From Sphaerisporangium siamense (GTDB lineage Bacteria > Actinomycetota > Actinomycetes > Streptosporangiales > Streptosporangiaceae): a stretch of DNA of 64,000 nucleotides. The position numbers and the translations under genes are program-made. The notes beneath the pieces were generated by a model that was given only the letters and a program-made list of their open reading frames with translations, had not been told where the DNA came from and did not search any database. Position 1 is the first letter of the stretch. Every line of letters starts with the position of its first letter. Positions 1-8,842 of this stretch are shown piece after piece. The stretch lies in contig NZ_JACHND010000001.1 in assembly GCF_014205275.1 (NCBI RefSeq), forward strand, positions 7,688,001-7,752,000, in the 5' to 3' direction.

Positions 1-92
1 GCGGCGGCCGCGTCCCGTGCCCCGGTCGTGAGCCCGGCGACCAGCGCGATCGGCACCGCCGCACTCGCGACCACTCCGAGAACCCGTCTCAC
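1..92 (-). CDS. Secreted protein, N-terminal fragment (signal peptide only)
   Basis: Only the first 30 codons of a minus-strand gene lie inside the window. They start at a GTG at 92 that has a GGAGG-type ribosome binding site about 8 bases upstream. The peptide begins MRRVLGVVASAAVP and continues with a hydrophobic alanine/valine/leucine stretch and a small-residue region, the usual layout of a Sec signal peptide. The mature protein is outside the window, so no function can be given. It shares the direction of the PP2C gene on its right but is 153 bases away from it. Confidence 0.5.
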   Translation of the reverse strand, partial: MRRVLGVVASAAVPIALVAGLTTGARDAAA

Positions 93-245
93 CCGTCGCC
101 CTCCTCCGCCTGCTGTGGACCAGAGGCGATGCTCCCGGATGGGACCGTCCGGCAAGCGCCAGGACGAGCAACGTTTACCAATCTGTAGTCATCTGATTGC
201 CAAGGGTAGTCACTGCCCGACGGGGTTCCGCGCGCGGGCGCCGGT

Positions 246-1364
246 TCACAGGCGGCGGATGGCGACCATGGCGGCGTCGTCCTCCAGCCGCCCGCCGACG
301 TGGGCGAGCAGGTCGGCGCGCACGTGCGCGATCAGGGCCTCGGGATCGTCGCCGGGCCAGCGGCAGAGGCGTTCCTCCAGCGGATAGAAGCCTCCCGACG
401 GGCAGCGGGCCTCCACGACGCCGTCGGTGTAGAGCAGGAGGGTGTCGCCCGGCCGGAAGTCGAACGTCTCGATCCGGTAGGCGCCGTCGCCCAGTTCCCC
501 GAGGCCGAGCGGCGGCGAGGGCGCGACCACGTGCAGGGTGGTGACCCGGCCGTCGCGGACCAGCAGGGGCGGAGGGTGGCCGCAGTCGATCAGGTGGAGC
601 ACCTGCCGGTCCCCCGGCGCCTCCAGGACGGCCGCGGTGATGAAGTTCTCCGACACCTCCCCGGGCTCCCCGGCGTTCTCCTCAAGGTCGGCGCGGACGC
701 TCTCGTCCAGGTGGCGGGCCACCTCGGGCAGGGCCGCGTGGCGGCGGGCCGCCTCGCGGAACGCGCCGAGCAGCAGCGCCGCGTCCGACACCGAGGGCAA
801 CCCCTTGCCCCGGACGTCGCCGATCAGAAGCCGCGCCCCGGTGTTCGCCGGGGCGGCGGCGTACAGGTCGCCGCCGATCTGCGCCTCGCGCTCGGCGGCC
901 AGGTACGTCGAGGCGACCCGCAGCGGACCGAGCCGCGTGGGGAGGGGGCGGAGAAGCGCCTGCTGGGCGGCCTCCGCGATCGAGCGGACGCGCACCAGTT
1001 CCTCCTTGTGCCGCTCGCGCACGGCGGCGAACACCACGAGGAAGGTCGAGACCAGCACGAGCGCGGCGAACTGCGCCCGCGCGGCCGGCATGCCGAGCAG
1101 GGAGGAGCGGATGTCGAGCAGGATCAGGTCGGCGACGGCGACGACGGCGATCATCGCCGTGCGCCCGGGGCCGGCGGCGGAGGCGGCGACCGCGGGCGCG
1201 ACGATCAGGAAGGGGCTGAACTGGATGGTCGCCGGGGTGATGAGGTCGGCGATCGTGATCATCACGATCAGCGCGAGCGAGACCACCACCGGGGCCTGGC
1301 CGGACTGCCAGGCCCGGCGGGCGCCCGTCCCCCGCCGGCGGAGCCGCACCCTTCCTGGATACAC
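246..1364 (-). CDS. Membrane-anchored PP2C/SpoIIE-type serine phosphatase
   Basis: The product has 372 residues. Residues about 20-115 are very hydrophobic and should form several membrane helices, followed by a short charged linker (RERHKEELVRVR). From about residue 140 to the end it carries a SpoIIE/RsbU-type PP2C phosphatase domain: IGGDLYAA near the start, GDVRGKGLPS in the middle, then LHLIDCGHPPPLL, DTLLLYTDGVVEAR and EDDAAMVAIRR at the C-terminus. The aspartates in GGDLY, TDGV and EDDAA are the expected metal ligands. In actinomycetes such proteins usually dephosphorylate anti-anti-sigma factors in partner-switching pathways; the partner is not visible here. The GTG start at 1364 has a weak ribosome binding site and lies in the loop of a long inverted repeat. 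A GTG five codons downstream (1349) is possible. Confidence 0.9.
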   Translation of the reverse strand: MYPGRVRLRRRGTGARRAWQSGQAPVVVSLALIVMITIADLITPATIQFSPFLIVAPAVAASAAGPGRTAMIAVVAVADLILLDIRSSLLGMPAARAQFAALVLVSTFLVVFAAVRERHKEELVRVRSIAEAAQQALLRPLPTRLGPLRVASTYLAAEREAQIGGDLYAAAPANTGARLLIGDVRGKGLPSVSDAALLLGAFREAARRHAALPEVARHLDESVRADLEENAGEPGEVSENFITAAVLEAPGDRQVLHLIDCGHPPPLLVRDGRVTTLHVVAPSPPLGLGELGDGAYRIETFDFRPGDTLLLYTDGVVEARCPSGGFYPLEERLCRWPGDDPEALIAHVRADLLAHVGGRLEDDAAMVAIRRL

Positions 1365-1389
1365 CCACGGAGCCGGAGCCAGGAAGGGT
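1348..1389. terminator. Inverted repeat over the PP2C start, behind ispG
   Basis: ACCCTTCCTGG (1348-1358) pairs perfectly with CCAGGAAGGGT (1379-1389) across a 20-base loop. The hairpin lies 69 bases after the ispG stop on the minus strand, so it may be the ispG terminator or attenuator. The GTG start of the phosphatase gene falls inside the loop, so it could also affect translation of that gene. There is no T tract. Confidence 0.5.
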
Positions 1390-1457
1390 CTGACGCCGCT
1401 GACCTGCGGCGACGCGGACGGGCACGGACGAGCACAGACGACCGCGGCCGGGCGCTA

Positions 1458-2627
<1,170 letters not shown>

Positions 2628-2680
2628 ATGTTCCAGCACCTTGGTCGGTTCGGCAGCGCGCTCAGACGGATCCAGTCTAG

Positions 2681-2705
2681 GTAACCCTGCGCACCACAGG
2701 GTTAC
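2681..2705. promoter_or_regulatory. Perfect inverted repeat upstream of ispG
   Basis: GTAACCCTG (2681-2689) and CAGGGTTAC (2697-2705) are perfect inverted arms separated by seven bases. They lie 54-78 bases upstream of the ispG start, just above a possible minus-strand -10 hexamer (TAGACT, about 2673-2678). The repeat would overlap the -35 region of that promoter, so an operator is as likely as a dxr terminator. Confidence 0.45.
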
Positions 2706-2803
2706 GGACACAGAGATACCCATCAAGCGGCCTTGGTCGGCATATGCATGCGGCGTCCCACCTTGGCGCGCCCGCCGCCGGCGTCACGGCCCTATGGCCG
2801 ATC

Positions 2804-4033
2804 TCACACCCGGCCGCCCTGAACCCCCGTGAGCTCGCGGGCCCGCGCGCGGGCCCAGGAGTCGGCGGCCAGGACCTCCTCGACCGAGCCGGCCGGGGAC
2901 ACGGTGTGCGCGCCGACGACCGCCTCGATCGTGTCGACGATGCCCGGGAACGGCAGGCGTCCGGCCAGGAAGGCGTCCACGCAGACCTCGTTGGCCGCGT
3001 TGTAGACGGCCGGCGCCGTGCCCCCGAGGACGCCGACGTGCCGGGCCAGCGCCACGGCGGGGAACGCCTCGTCGTCCAGCGGCTCGAAGGTCCAGGTGTG
3101 GGCCTTGGTCCAGTCGACGGGCCGCGCGGCGCCGGGGACGCGGGCCGGCCAGCCGAGGGTGAGGGAGATGGGCAGCCGCATGTCGGGCGGGCTGGCCTGC
3201 GCGATCGTCGAGCCGTCGACGAACTCCACCATCGAGTGGATCACGGACTGCGGGTGGACCACGACGGTGATGCGGTCGAAGGGGATGTCGAACAGCAGGT
3301 TCGCCTCGATGACCTCCAGCCCCTTGTTGACCAGCGTGGCGGAGTTCAGGGTGATCACCGGGCCCATGTCCCAGGTGGGGTGCTTGAGCGCCTGCTCGGG
3401 CGTGACGTCCTTCAGTTCGGCGCGGGACCGGCCCCGGAAGGGCCCGCCGCTGGCCGTGACGATCAGCCGCCGCACGGCCGCGGGGTCGTGGCCCTCCGGC
3501 CCGGCGGCCCACAGGCACTGGGCGATCGCCGAGTGCTCGGAGTCAACGGGCAGGATGCGCCCCGGCCCCGCGGCGCGCTTGACCAGCGGCCCGCCGATGA
3601 TCAGCGACTCCTTGTTGGCGAGCGCGAGCAGCCGCCCGGCCGACAGCGCCGCCAGCGTGGAGGTGAGCCCGACCGCGCCGGTGATGCCGTTCAGCACGAT
3701 GTCGCAGGGCCACGCGGCGACCTCGGCGACGCCCTCCGGACCGGCCAGCACCGGGACGCTCCCCACGGCCTCGCGCAGGGCGGGGACGGCGCGCTCGTCG
3801 GCGACCGCGACGACCTCGGGCGCGAACCGCTCGACCTGGCGCGCGAGCAGATCGGCCTGGCCGCCGCCCGCGACCAGCCCGGCGACGCGGAAGCGGCCGG
3901 GCTCGCGGGCGATGACGTCGAGCGCCTGGGTGCCCACCGAGCCCGTCGAGCCGAGCACGACGATCGACCGGGGCTCGTGCGGCACGGGCGCGGCCGCCCC
4001 GATGTCGGCGGGGACGGCGAGTGACGTCTGCAT
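2804..4033 (-). CDS. dxr: 1-deoxy-D-xylulose 5-phosphate reductoisomerase
   Basis: Dxr makes 2-C-methyl-D-erythritol 4-phosphate from DXP with NADPH, the committed step of the MEP pathway. The N-terminal Rossmann motif [18 protein letters not shown] is followed by [11 protein letters not shown], the metal-binding [22 protein letters not shown] and [27 protein letters not shown], all hallmarks of the family. The product is 409 residues, the normal length. I chose the ATG at 4033 ([10 protein letters not shown]) because it has a GGGGG ribosome binding site six bases upstream; 18 further upstream codons are open but unlikely. The gene is followed by ispG and is divergent from the protease gene at 4298. 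Confidence 0.97.
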   Translation of the reverse strand: MQTSLAVPADIGAAAPVPHEPRSIVVLGSTGSVGTQALDVIAREPGRFRVAGLVAGGGQADLLARQVERFAPEVVAVADERAVPALREAVGSVPVLAGPEGVAEVAAWPCDIVLNGITGAVGLTSTLAALSAGRLLALANKESLIIGGPLVKRAAGPGRILPVDSEHSAIAQCLWAAGPEGHDPAAVRRLIVTASGGPFRGRSRAELKDVTPEQALKHPTWDMGPVITLNSATLVNKGLEVIEANLLFDIPFDRITVVVHPQSVIHSMVEFVDGSTIAQASPPDMRLPISLTLGWPARVPGAARPVDWTKAHTWTFEPLDDEAFPAVALARHVGVLGGTAPAVYNAANEVCVDAFLAGRLPFPGIVDTIEAVVGAHTVSPAGSVEEVLAADSWARARARELTGVQGGRV

Positions 4034-4297
4034 GCCCCCATTATCGCGGGGCGCGTCCCCGCGCACGGCCCGCCCGCGTGACACCACAGCGACAGGTGGG
4101 AAAACAGCAGCTCAATGCCCGAATCCCGCTATACCCGTCTCGGCGAATAACGAGAAATGCGGTGATCTGTCGCACTACGGTCGCGCGTCAGACACGGCAC
4201 CCGACAGCACGAGCCGGGCATGGCGAGGCGCGCCGCGCGTTCCCCCCGCAGGCGCGGCCCTCCGCCCGGCGCGCGCGACCCTCAGGAGGACCCCCGC

Positions 4298-5392
4298 ATG
4301 CACCGCACGGCACGACATCTCGCCCCCCTCCTCGCCCTGGCGCCCCTCGCCGCGGCGGGCATCGTGCTCACCGCCCCCGCCGCGGGCGCCGCCAAGCCGC
4401 CCGCGGCCCCCGCGCGCGCTCCCCGGCCCATCGTCCACGACGCGGCGGACACCTCCGGCGAGCAGCGCGGCGTCAAGCGGTACTGGACCCCGGCGAAGAT
4501 GGCCGCGGCCAGGCCGCTGGACCTGGTCCGCACCCGCGGCGGCAGGACGACCGTCGCGCCCGGCGGCCCGGCCGTCGTGAGCCGCGCGGCGGCCGAGCCG
4601 TCCACCCCGCCCACCCCCACCCCCTCCGCGACGCCGTCGCCCTCGGCGTCCCCCTCGGGATCCCCCTCTCCCTCCCCCACACCGGTCACGCCCCCGCCCG
4701 CCCGCTCCTCCGGCCTGCCGTGGACGTGGGGCGGCGCGATCGGCAAGGCCGAGGGCAGGGTCTTCTTCACCTACCAGGGCCGCAGCGCCTCCTGCTCGGG
4801 CACCGCCGTCAGCAGCGCGAACAAGAGCGTCGTCATCACCGCGGGCCACTGCGTGAAGCTCGGCGGCGCCTTCCACACCAACTGGGTGTTCGTCCCCGGC
4901 TACGACAACGGCGCCCGCCCGTACGGCACCTGGGTCGCCACCAACCTGCTCACCACCCCGCAGTGGAGCTCCGGCGAGGACATGAACCACGACATGGCCG
5001 CCGCCGTCGTCGCGCCCCTGAACGGGCAGCGCCTCACCGACGTGGTCGGCGGGGCGGCGGTGGCGTTCAACCAGCCCCGCGGCCGCCAGACGCACGCCTT
5101 CGGCTACCCGGCCGCGAGCCCGTACAACGGCTCCCGGCTGATCTACTGCTCCGGCCGGGTGTTCGACGACTACCTGGTCTCCACCGACCAGGGACTGACC
5201 TGCGACATGACCGGAGGCTCCAGCGGCGGGGGCTGGTTCACCGGCTTCGACCCGCGCACCGGGACGGGCACGCTGAACTCGGTGAACAGCTTCAAGTACA
5301 ACTTCGCCCCGTACTGGATGTTCGGGCCGTACTTCGGCCAGGAGGCCCAGGCCGTCTACACGGCGGCCCAGAACGAGAACGCCGTCACCTGA
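4298..5392 (+). CDS. Secreted trypsin-like serine protease (S1/V8 type)
   Basis: A 364-residue secreted protein: signal peptide over residues 1 to about 32 (MHRTARHLAPLLALAPLAAAG), a long pro-region, a Pro/Thr/Ser-rich linker at about residues 105-140, then the protease domain. The catalytic triad is visible as His184 in ITAGHCV, Asp232 in NHDMAA and Ser309 in TGGSSGGGW. The ATG at 4298 has an AGGAGG ribosome binding site. Paired cysteines flank the histidine (CSG...GHC) and serine (YCSG...LTCD) regions, as in the V8/glutamyl-endopeptidase-like branch. The neighbouring gene 51 bases downstream is a clear paralogue. The substrate is unknown. Confidence 0.9.
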   Translation: MHRTARHLAPLLALAPLAAAGIVLTAPAAGAAKPPAAPARAPRPIVHDAADTSGEQRGVKRYWTPAKMAAARPLDLVRTRGGRTTVAPGGPAVVSRAAAEPSTPPTPTPSATPSPSASPSGSPSPSPTPVTPPPARSSGLPWTWGGAIGKAEGRVFFTYQGRSASCSGTAVSSANKSVVITAGHCVKLGGAFHTNWVFVPGYDNGARPYGTWVATNLLTTPQWSSGEDMNHDMAAAVVAPLNGQRLTDVVGGAAVAFNQPRGRQTHAFGYPAASPYNGSRLIYCSGRVFDDYLVSTDQGLTCDMTGGSSGGGWFTGFDPRTGTGTLNSVNSFKYNFAPYWMFGPYFGQEAQAVYTAAQNENAVT

Positions 5393-5443
5393 TTTACCGA
5401 AAGTGTCCGCGAGGACACGCAGCGTCGTTCACACTCGGGAGCC

Positions 5444-6499
5444 ATGACGCCGATCCTCCCCCTGGTCGCCGCGCTCCCCCTGCTGGCCGGGCTCCTGGGC
5501 GCTCCGCCCCGCGGCCCGGCGGCCCCCGGCGACGCCCCGGCCCGTCACGCCTCCGCCCCGGTTACCCGGCCGGGGCCCGCGGGCGTGGTCGCGCACGCCG
5601 CCGCGCGCACCCGGAGCGAGCGGCGGCGGGTGCTCGGCTACTGGACGCACCGGCGCATGGCGCGGGCCCTGCCCGCCGACCTGCTCGGCCCGGTGTCCGC
5701 GCTCGGCGCCCTGGCCTCCGGCGCGGTCCCGCCGCCGGCGTCCGCCACGCCCGTCCGGCTGCCCGCCCCGCCCTGGCCAGGCGCGGCCCGGCGCCGCGCG
5801 AGCGGTGCGCGGGTGGGCACCACCGGGGCGCGCTGGGCGGCGGGCGGCGCGGTGACGCGCACCGTCGGCCGGGTCTTCCTGACCATGCGCGGCGTCGACT
5901 TCGTCTGCTCGGCGGGCGCGGTGCGCAGCCGCAACAGGGACGTGGTGGTCACGGCCGGGCACTGCGCGAAGGACGGCGCGGGCGCCTGGGCGGAGAACTG
6001 GACGTTCGTGCCGGGCTACGACGCGGGGCGGCGGCCGTACGGGGCGTTCACGGCCCGGCGCGTGCTGGTGCCCGAGCGCTGGTCGCGGCGTGGCGACGAC
6101 AGCCACGACCTGGCCATGGTGGTGGTGAACCCTTCGGCGCACGGCCACCTGACCGAGGTGGTCGGCGGCCAGGACATCGGGTTCAACCGGCCGCGGGGCC
6201 TGCGCGCGTACGGGTTCGGCTTCCCGGCGGACCCGCCCTACGACGGCGAGCACCTGGTGTACTGCGCGGGTGCCCCGCACGGCGACCCGCACGACCAGAC
6301 ATCCGACCAGGGAATGCGCTGCGACCTGACGGCGGGTTCCAGCGGGGGCCCGTGGCTGAGCGCGTTCGACCCCGCGACCGGGCAGGGTGTGATCACCTCG
6401 GTGAGCAGTTTCAAGTACAGCGACGACCCCGGCACGATGTACGGCCCCTATTTCGGCGAGGAGGCCAGGCGGCTGTTCGAGACCGCCGAGCGCGCCTGA
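5444..6499 (+). CDS. Secreted trypsin-like serine protease, tandem paralogue
   Basis: A 351-residue secreted protease similar throughout to the upstream one: both share RYW/GYWT in the pro-region, TWGGAIGKA versus RWAAGGAVTR at the start of the catalytic domain, and near-identical active-site blocks. The triad is His173 (TAGHCAKDG), Asp222 (SHDLAMVV) and Ser300 (TAGSSGGPW). The signal peptide covers about residues 1-25. Unlike its sister it lacks the Ser/Pro linker. The two genes are a tandem duplication, probably co-transcribed, and the stop codon is part of the terminator stem that follows. Confidence 0.9.
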   Translation: MTPILPLVAALPLLAGLLGAPPRGPAAPGDAPARHASAPVTRPGPAGVVAHAAARTRSERRRVLGYWTHRRMARALPADLLGPVSALGALASGAVPPPASATPVRLPAPPWPGAARRRASGARVGTTGARWAAGGAVTRTVGRVFLTMRGVDFVCSAGAVRSRNRDVVVTAGHCAKDGAGAWAENWTFVPGYDAGRRPYGAFTARRVLVPERWSRRGDDSHDLAMVVVNPSAHGHLTEVVGGQDIGFNRPRGLRAYGFGFPADPPYDGEHLVYCAGAPHGDPHDQTSDQGMRCDLTAGSSGGPWLSAFDPATGQGVITSVSSFKYSDDPGTMYGPYFGEEARRLFETAERA

Positions 6500-6529
6500 G
6501 GGCCGCCCCGTCCTCCGGAGCGGCCCTCA
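6497..6529. terminator. Bidirectional terminator between protease and aldehyde dehydrogenase
   Basis: TGAGGGCCGC (6497-6506) pairs perfectly with GCGGCCCTCA (6520-6529) over a 13-base loop. It separates convergent genes, and the protease stop codon TGA forms the end of the stem. Confidence 0.75.
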
Positions 6530-6543
6530 GGCGCGGGGCAGGG

Positions 6544-7971
6544 CTAGAGCGTGAGCCCGGTGAGCACCATCACCTTCTCGTAGGTGAAGTCCTCCATGGC
6601 CGAGCGCAGGCCCTCGCGGCCCACGCCGGACTCCTTGATGCCGCCGTAGGGCATCTGGTCGGCGCGGTAGGACGGCACGTCGCCGATGATCACGCCGCCG
6701 ACCTCCAGCTCCTTGCCGGCGCGGAAGGCCAGGCCGAGGTCGCGGGTGAACACCCCCGCCTGCAGGCCGTACTTGGAGTCGTTGACGGCGGCGAACGCCT
6801 CGTCCGCCGAGGCCACCGGCTGGATCACCAGCACGGGGCCGAAGACCTCCTCGCAGATCACCTTGGCGCCGGCCGGGACGCCGGCGAGCACGGTGGGGGC
6901 GACGGTGGCGCCGTCCCTGCCGCCGCCGGCGAGCACGCGGGCGCCCGCCTCGACGGCCTCGGCGATCCACTGCTCGACCCGCTCGGCGGCCTGCTCGGAG
7001 ACCAGCGGCCCGACCTGCGTCTTGTCGTCGGTGGGGTCGCCGACGACCAGGGCGTCCACGGCGGCGAGGAGCTTCGGCGTGAAGGCGTCCAGCACGGACT
7101 CCTCGACGATGACCCGCTGGACGGCGATGCAGCTCTGCCCGGCCTGGTAGTTGGAGAACAGGGCGATGCGCCCGGCGGCCCAGTCCAGGTCGGCGTCGGC
7201 GAGCACCACGGCCGCGGCGTTGCCGCCGAGCTCCAGCGTGACGTGCTTCTGGGGCACCTGCTCCTTGAGGGCGTACCCGACCGGGCCCGAGCCGGTGAAG
7301 GAGACCACGGGCAGGCGCGGGTCCTCGACCAGGGCGCCGGCGCGGTCGTTGGGCACGGGCAGCACCGAGAACATGCCCGCGGGCAGGTCGGTCTCGGCGA
7401 GCAGCTCGCCGAGCAGCAGCGACGACAGCGGGGTGGCGGGCGCGGGCTTGACGATCACCGGCGCGCCGACCGCGATGGCGGGGGCGACCTTGTGGGCGAC
7501 GAGGTTCAGCGGGAAGTTGAACGGCGTGATCGCCAGCACCGGGCCGTGCGGCTGGCGCGAGACGTAGGCCAGGCGGCCGGCCGCGGCGGGCTCGGTGTCC
7601 AGGCGCTGGACCGCCCCGCTGAAGCGCCGGGTCTCCTCGGCGGCGAAGCGGAAGGTGGAGATCGCGCGGCCGACCTCGCCCCGGGCCCAGAAGATGGGCT
7701 TGCCGTTCTCGGCGCTGATCAGCCGGGCGACCTCCTCGGCGCGCTCGGACAGGCGCCGCGCGACGTGGGCCAGGGCCTCGGCGCGCACGTGGATGGGCAG
7801 GGCCGCGGCCTCCTTGCGCACCGCGTGCGCGGCGGCGACGGCCTGTTCGGCCTGGTCGGGGTCGGGCACGGATGCGATGCCGACGACCCGGCCGTCGTGA
7901 GGGTTGGTCACCGTGAGCTCCGCCTCGCCCCGGGTGGGCGAACCGGCGAGCCAGAAGGGGCGTACGTCCAT
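6544..7971 (-). CDS. NAD(P)-dependent aldehyde dehydrogenase
   Basis: A 475-residue ALDH superfamily enzyme that oxidises an aldehyde to the acid. Seen in order: GPVLAITPFNFPLNLVAHK (cofactor region), VSFTGSGPVGYAL, the general-base motif VTLELGGNAA, catalytic Cys281 in YQAGQSCIAVQR, and EEVFGPVLVI near the C-terminus. Near gabT and two regulators it could oxidise succinate semialdehyde or a related omega-aldehyde; this is inference from context, because the sequence alone does not fix the substrate. The chosen ATG at 7971 lacks a good ribosome binding site, and a GTG at 7989 is an alternative. The gene is divergent from the TetR regulator at 8198, which is the natural candidate to control it. 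Confidence 0.88.
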   Translation of the reverse strand: MDVRPFWLAGSPTRGEAELTVTNPHDGRVVGIASVPDPDQAEQAVAAAHAVRKEAAALPIHVRAEALAHVARRLSERAEEVARLISAENGKPIFWARGEVGRAISTFRFAAEETRRFSGAVQRLDTEPAAAGRLAYVSRQPHGPVLAITPFNFPLNLVAHKVAPAIAVGAPVIVKPAPATPLSSLLLGELLAETDLPAGMFSVLPVPNDRAGALVEDPRLPVVSFTGSGPVGYALKEQVPQKHVTLELGGNAAAVVLADADLDWAAGRIALFSNYQAGQSCIAVQRVIVEESVLDAFTPKLLAAVDALVVGDPTDDKTQVGPLVSEQAAERVEQWIAEAVEAGARVLAGGGRDGATVAPTVLAGVPAGAKVICEEVFGPVLVIQPVASADEAFAAVNDSKYGLQAGVFTRDLGLAFRAGKELEVGGVIIGDVPSYRADQMPYGGIKESGVGREGLRSAMEDFTYEKVMVLTGLTL

Positions 7972-8081
7972 GTGACGACGGTATGTCACGAAGCTGGCCG
8001 GATGCCTACTCCACTGCGGACAAGAGGCGCCGTTGAGCGCTACAATCCGCATAAGAAACGGTACTTCCCCTTTCCATAACG

Positions 8082-8119
8082 GACATGCCGCAATTTCAGA
8101 ATGTTTTCTGCTGCATGTC
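8082..8119. promoter_or_regulatory. Inverted repeat in ALDH/TetR divergent promoter region
   Basis: GACATGC (8082-8088) and GCATGTC (8113-8119) form inverted arms around a core with a second small inversion (AGAA...TTCT, 8098-8109). The site lies between the divergent ALDH and TetR genes and is a reasonable operator for the TetR protein. No experimental support can be seen. Confidence 0.45.
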
Positions 8120-8197
8120 GGTTTGAAGCCTCTGGCACGTGGTTAAGTCCAGATGCGGGCCCGCGCGGGCCCTTGGTGAGAAGGGTCTGGGTCGCTC

Positions 8198-8842
8198 ATG
8201 GTTTCGCCGGCGCCGCTCGGTCTCCAAGGGGCGTACGCACTGGGCAACCAGACGTCCCACGACGAGCTACGAAAACGTCTCATCCAGGTCGCGGGTGACC
8301 TTCTGCTCACCCATGGGCCCGAGAGCCTCACCGTGCGCCGCATCGCCAGCGAGGCCGGGTGCTCCACCACGGTCGTGTACACGATGTTCGGCAACAAGGA
8401 AGGCCTGGCCGAGGCGCTGTACCTGGAGGGCTTCGAGCGGTTCCGCCGCCGGCTCGCCGCGGTGCCGCGCCACCCCGACCCGCTCGAATACCTCACCTCG
8501 CTCGGCCCCGCCTACCGCGAGGCGTGCCTGGCCGAGCCCGGCTACTACAGCGTGATGTTCGAGAAGGCGATCCCGGGGTTCGAGCCGAGCGAGCGGGCGC
8601 GCACGCTGGCCAGGGCGGCGGTGAACGTCCTGGACCGGGCCATCGCCGACTGCATCTCGGCGGGCTACCTCGTCCCCACCCAGCCGCGTAAGATCGCCGA
8701 CTGCCTGTGGGCGGCGGCGCAGGGGGCGGTGAGCCTGGAGCGGGCGGGCCACCTGCGCGACGACCGGGTGTACGCCTCGGTGACGCTGGCCGCGATCAGC
8801 CGCTACCTGGTTCACAAGGACAGCCTGCCGGTCCCGCTCTGA
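8198..8842 (+). CDS. TetR family transcriptional regulator
   Basis: A 214-residue regulator. The N-terminal helix-turn-helix is clear: ELRKRLIQVAGDLLLTHGPE, then LTVRRIASEAGCSTTVVYTMFGNKEGLAEALY, the standard TetR DNA-binding signature. The rest is an all-helical ligand-binding region of the TetR_C_33/WHG type (WHG-like; assignment from memory). It is divergent from the aldehyde dehydrogenase gene and probably represses it together with itself. The ATG at 8198 has only a distant GAAGGG upstream, so the start may be somewhat off. Its last 31 bases overlap the end of the convergent PucR gene. Confidence 0.9.
   Translation: MVSPAPLGLQGAYALGNQTSHDELRKRLIQVAGDLLLTHGPESLTVRRIASEAGCSTTVVYTMFGNKEGLAEALYLEGFERFRRRLAAVPRHPDPLEYLTSLGPAYREACLAEPGYYSVMFEKAIPGFEPSERARTLARAAVNVLDRAIADCISAGYLVPTQPRKIADCLWAAAQGAVSLERAGHLRDDRVYASVTLAAISRYLVHKDSLPVPL

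Noticed and set aside
4021..8079. A 1352-codon plus-strand open frame
   Set aside because: It crosses two protease genes in another frame and the antisense of the aldehyde dehydrogenase; the long frame results only from high GC content.
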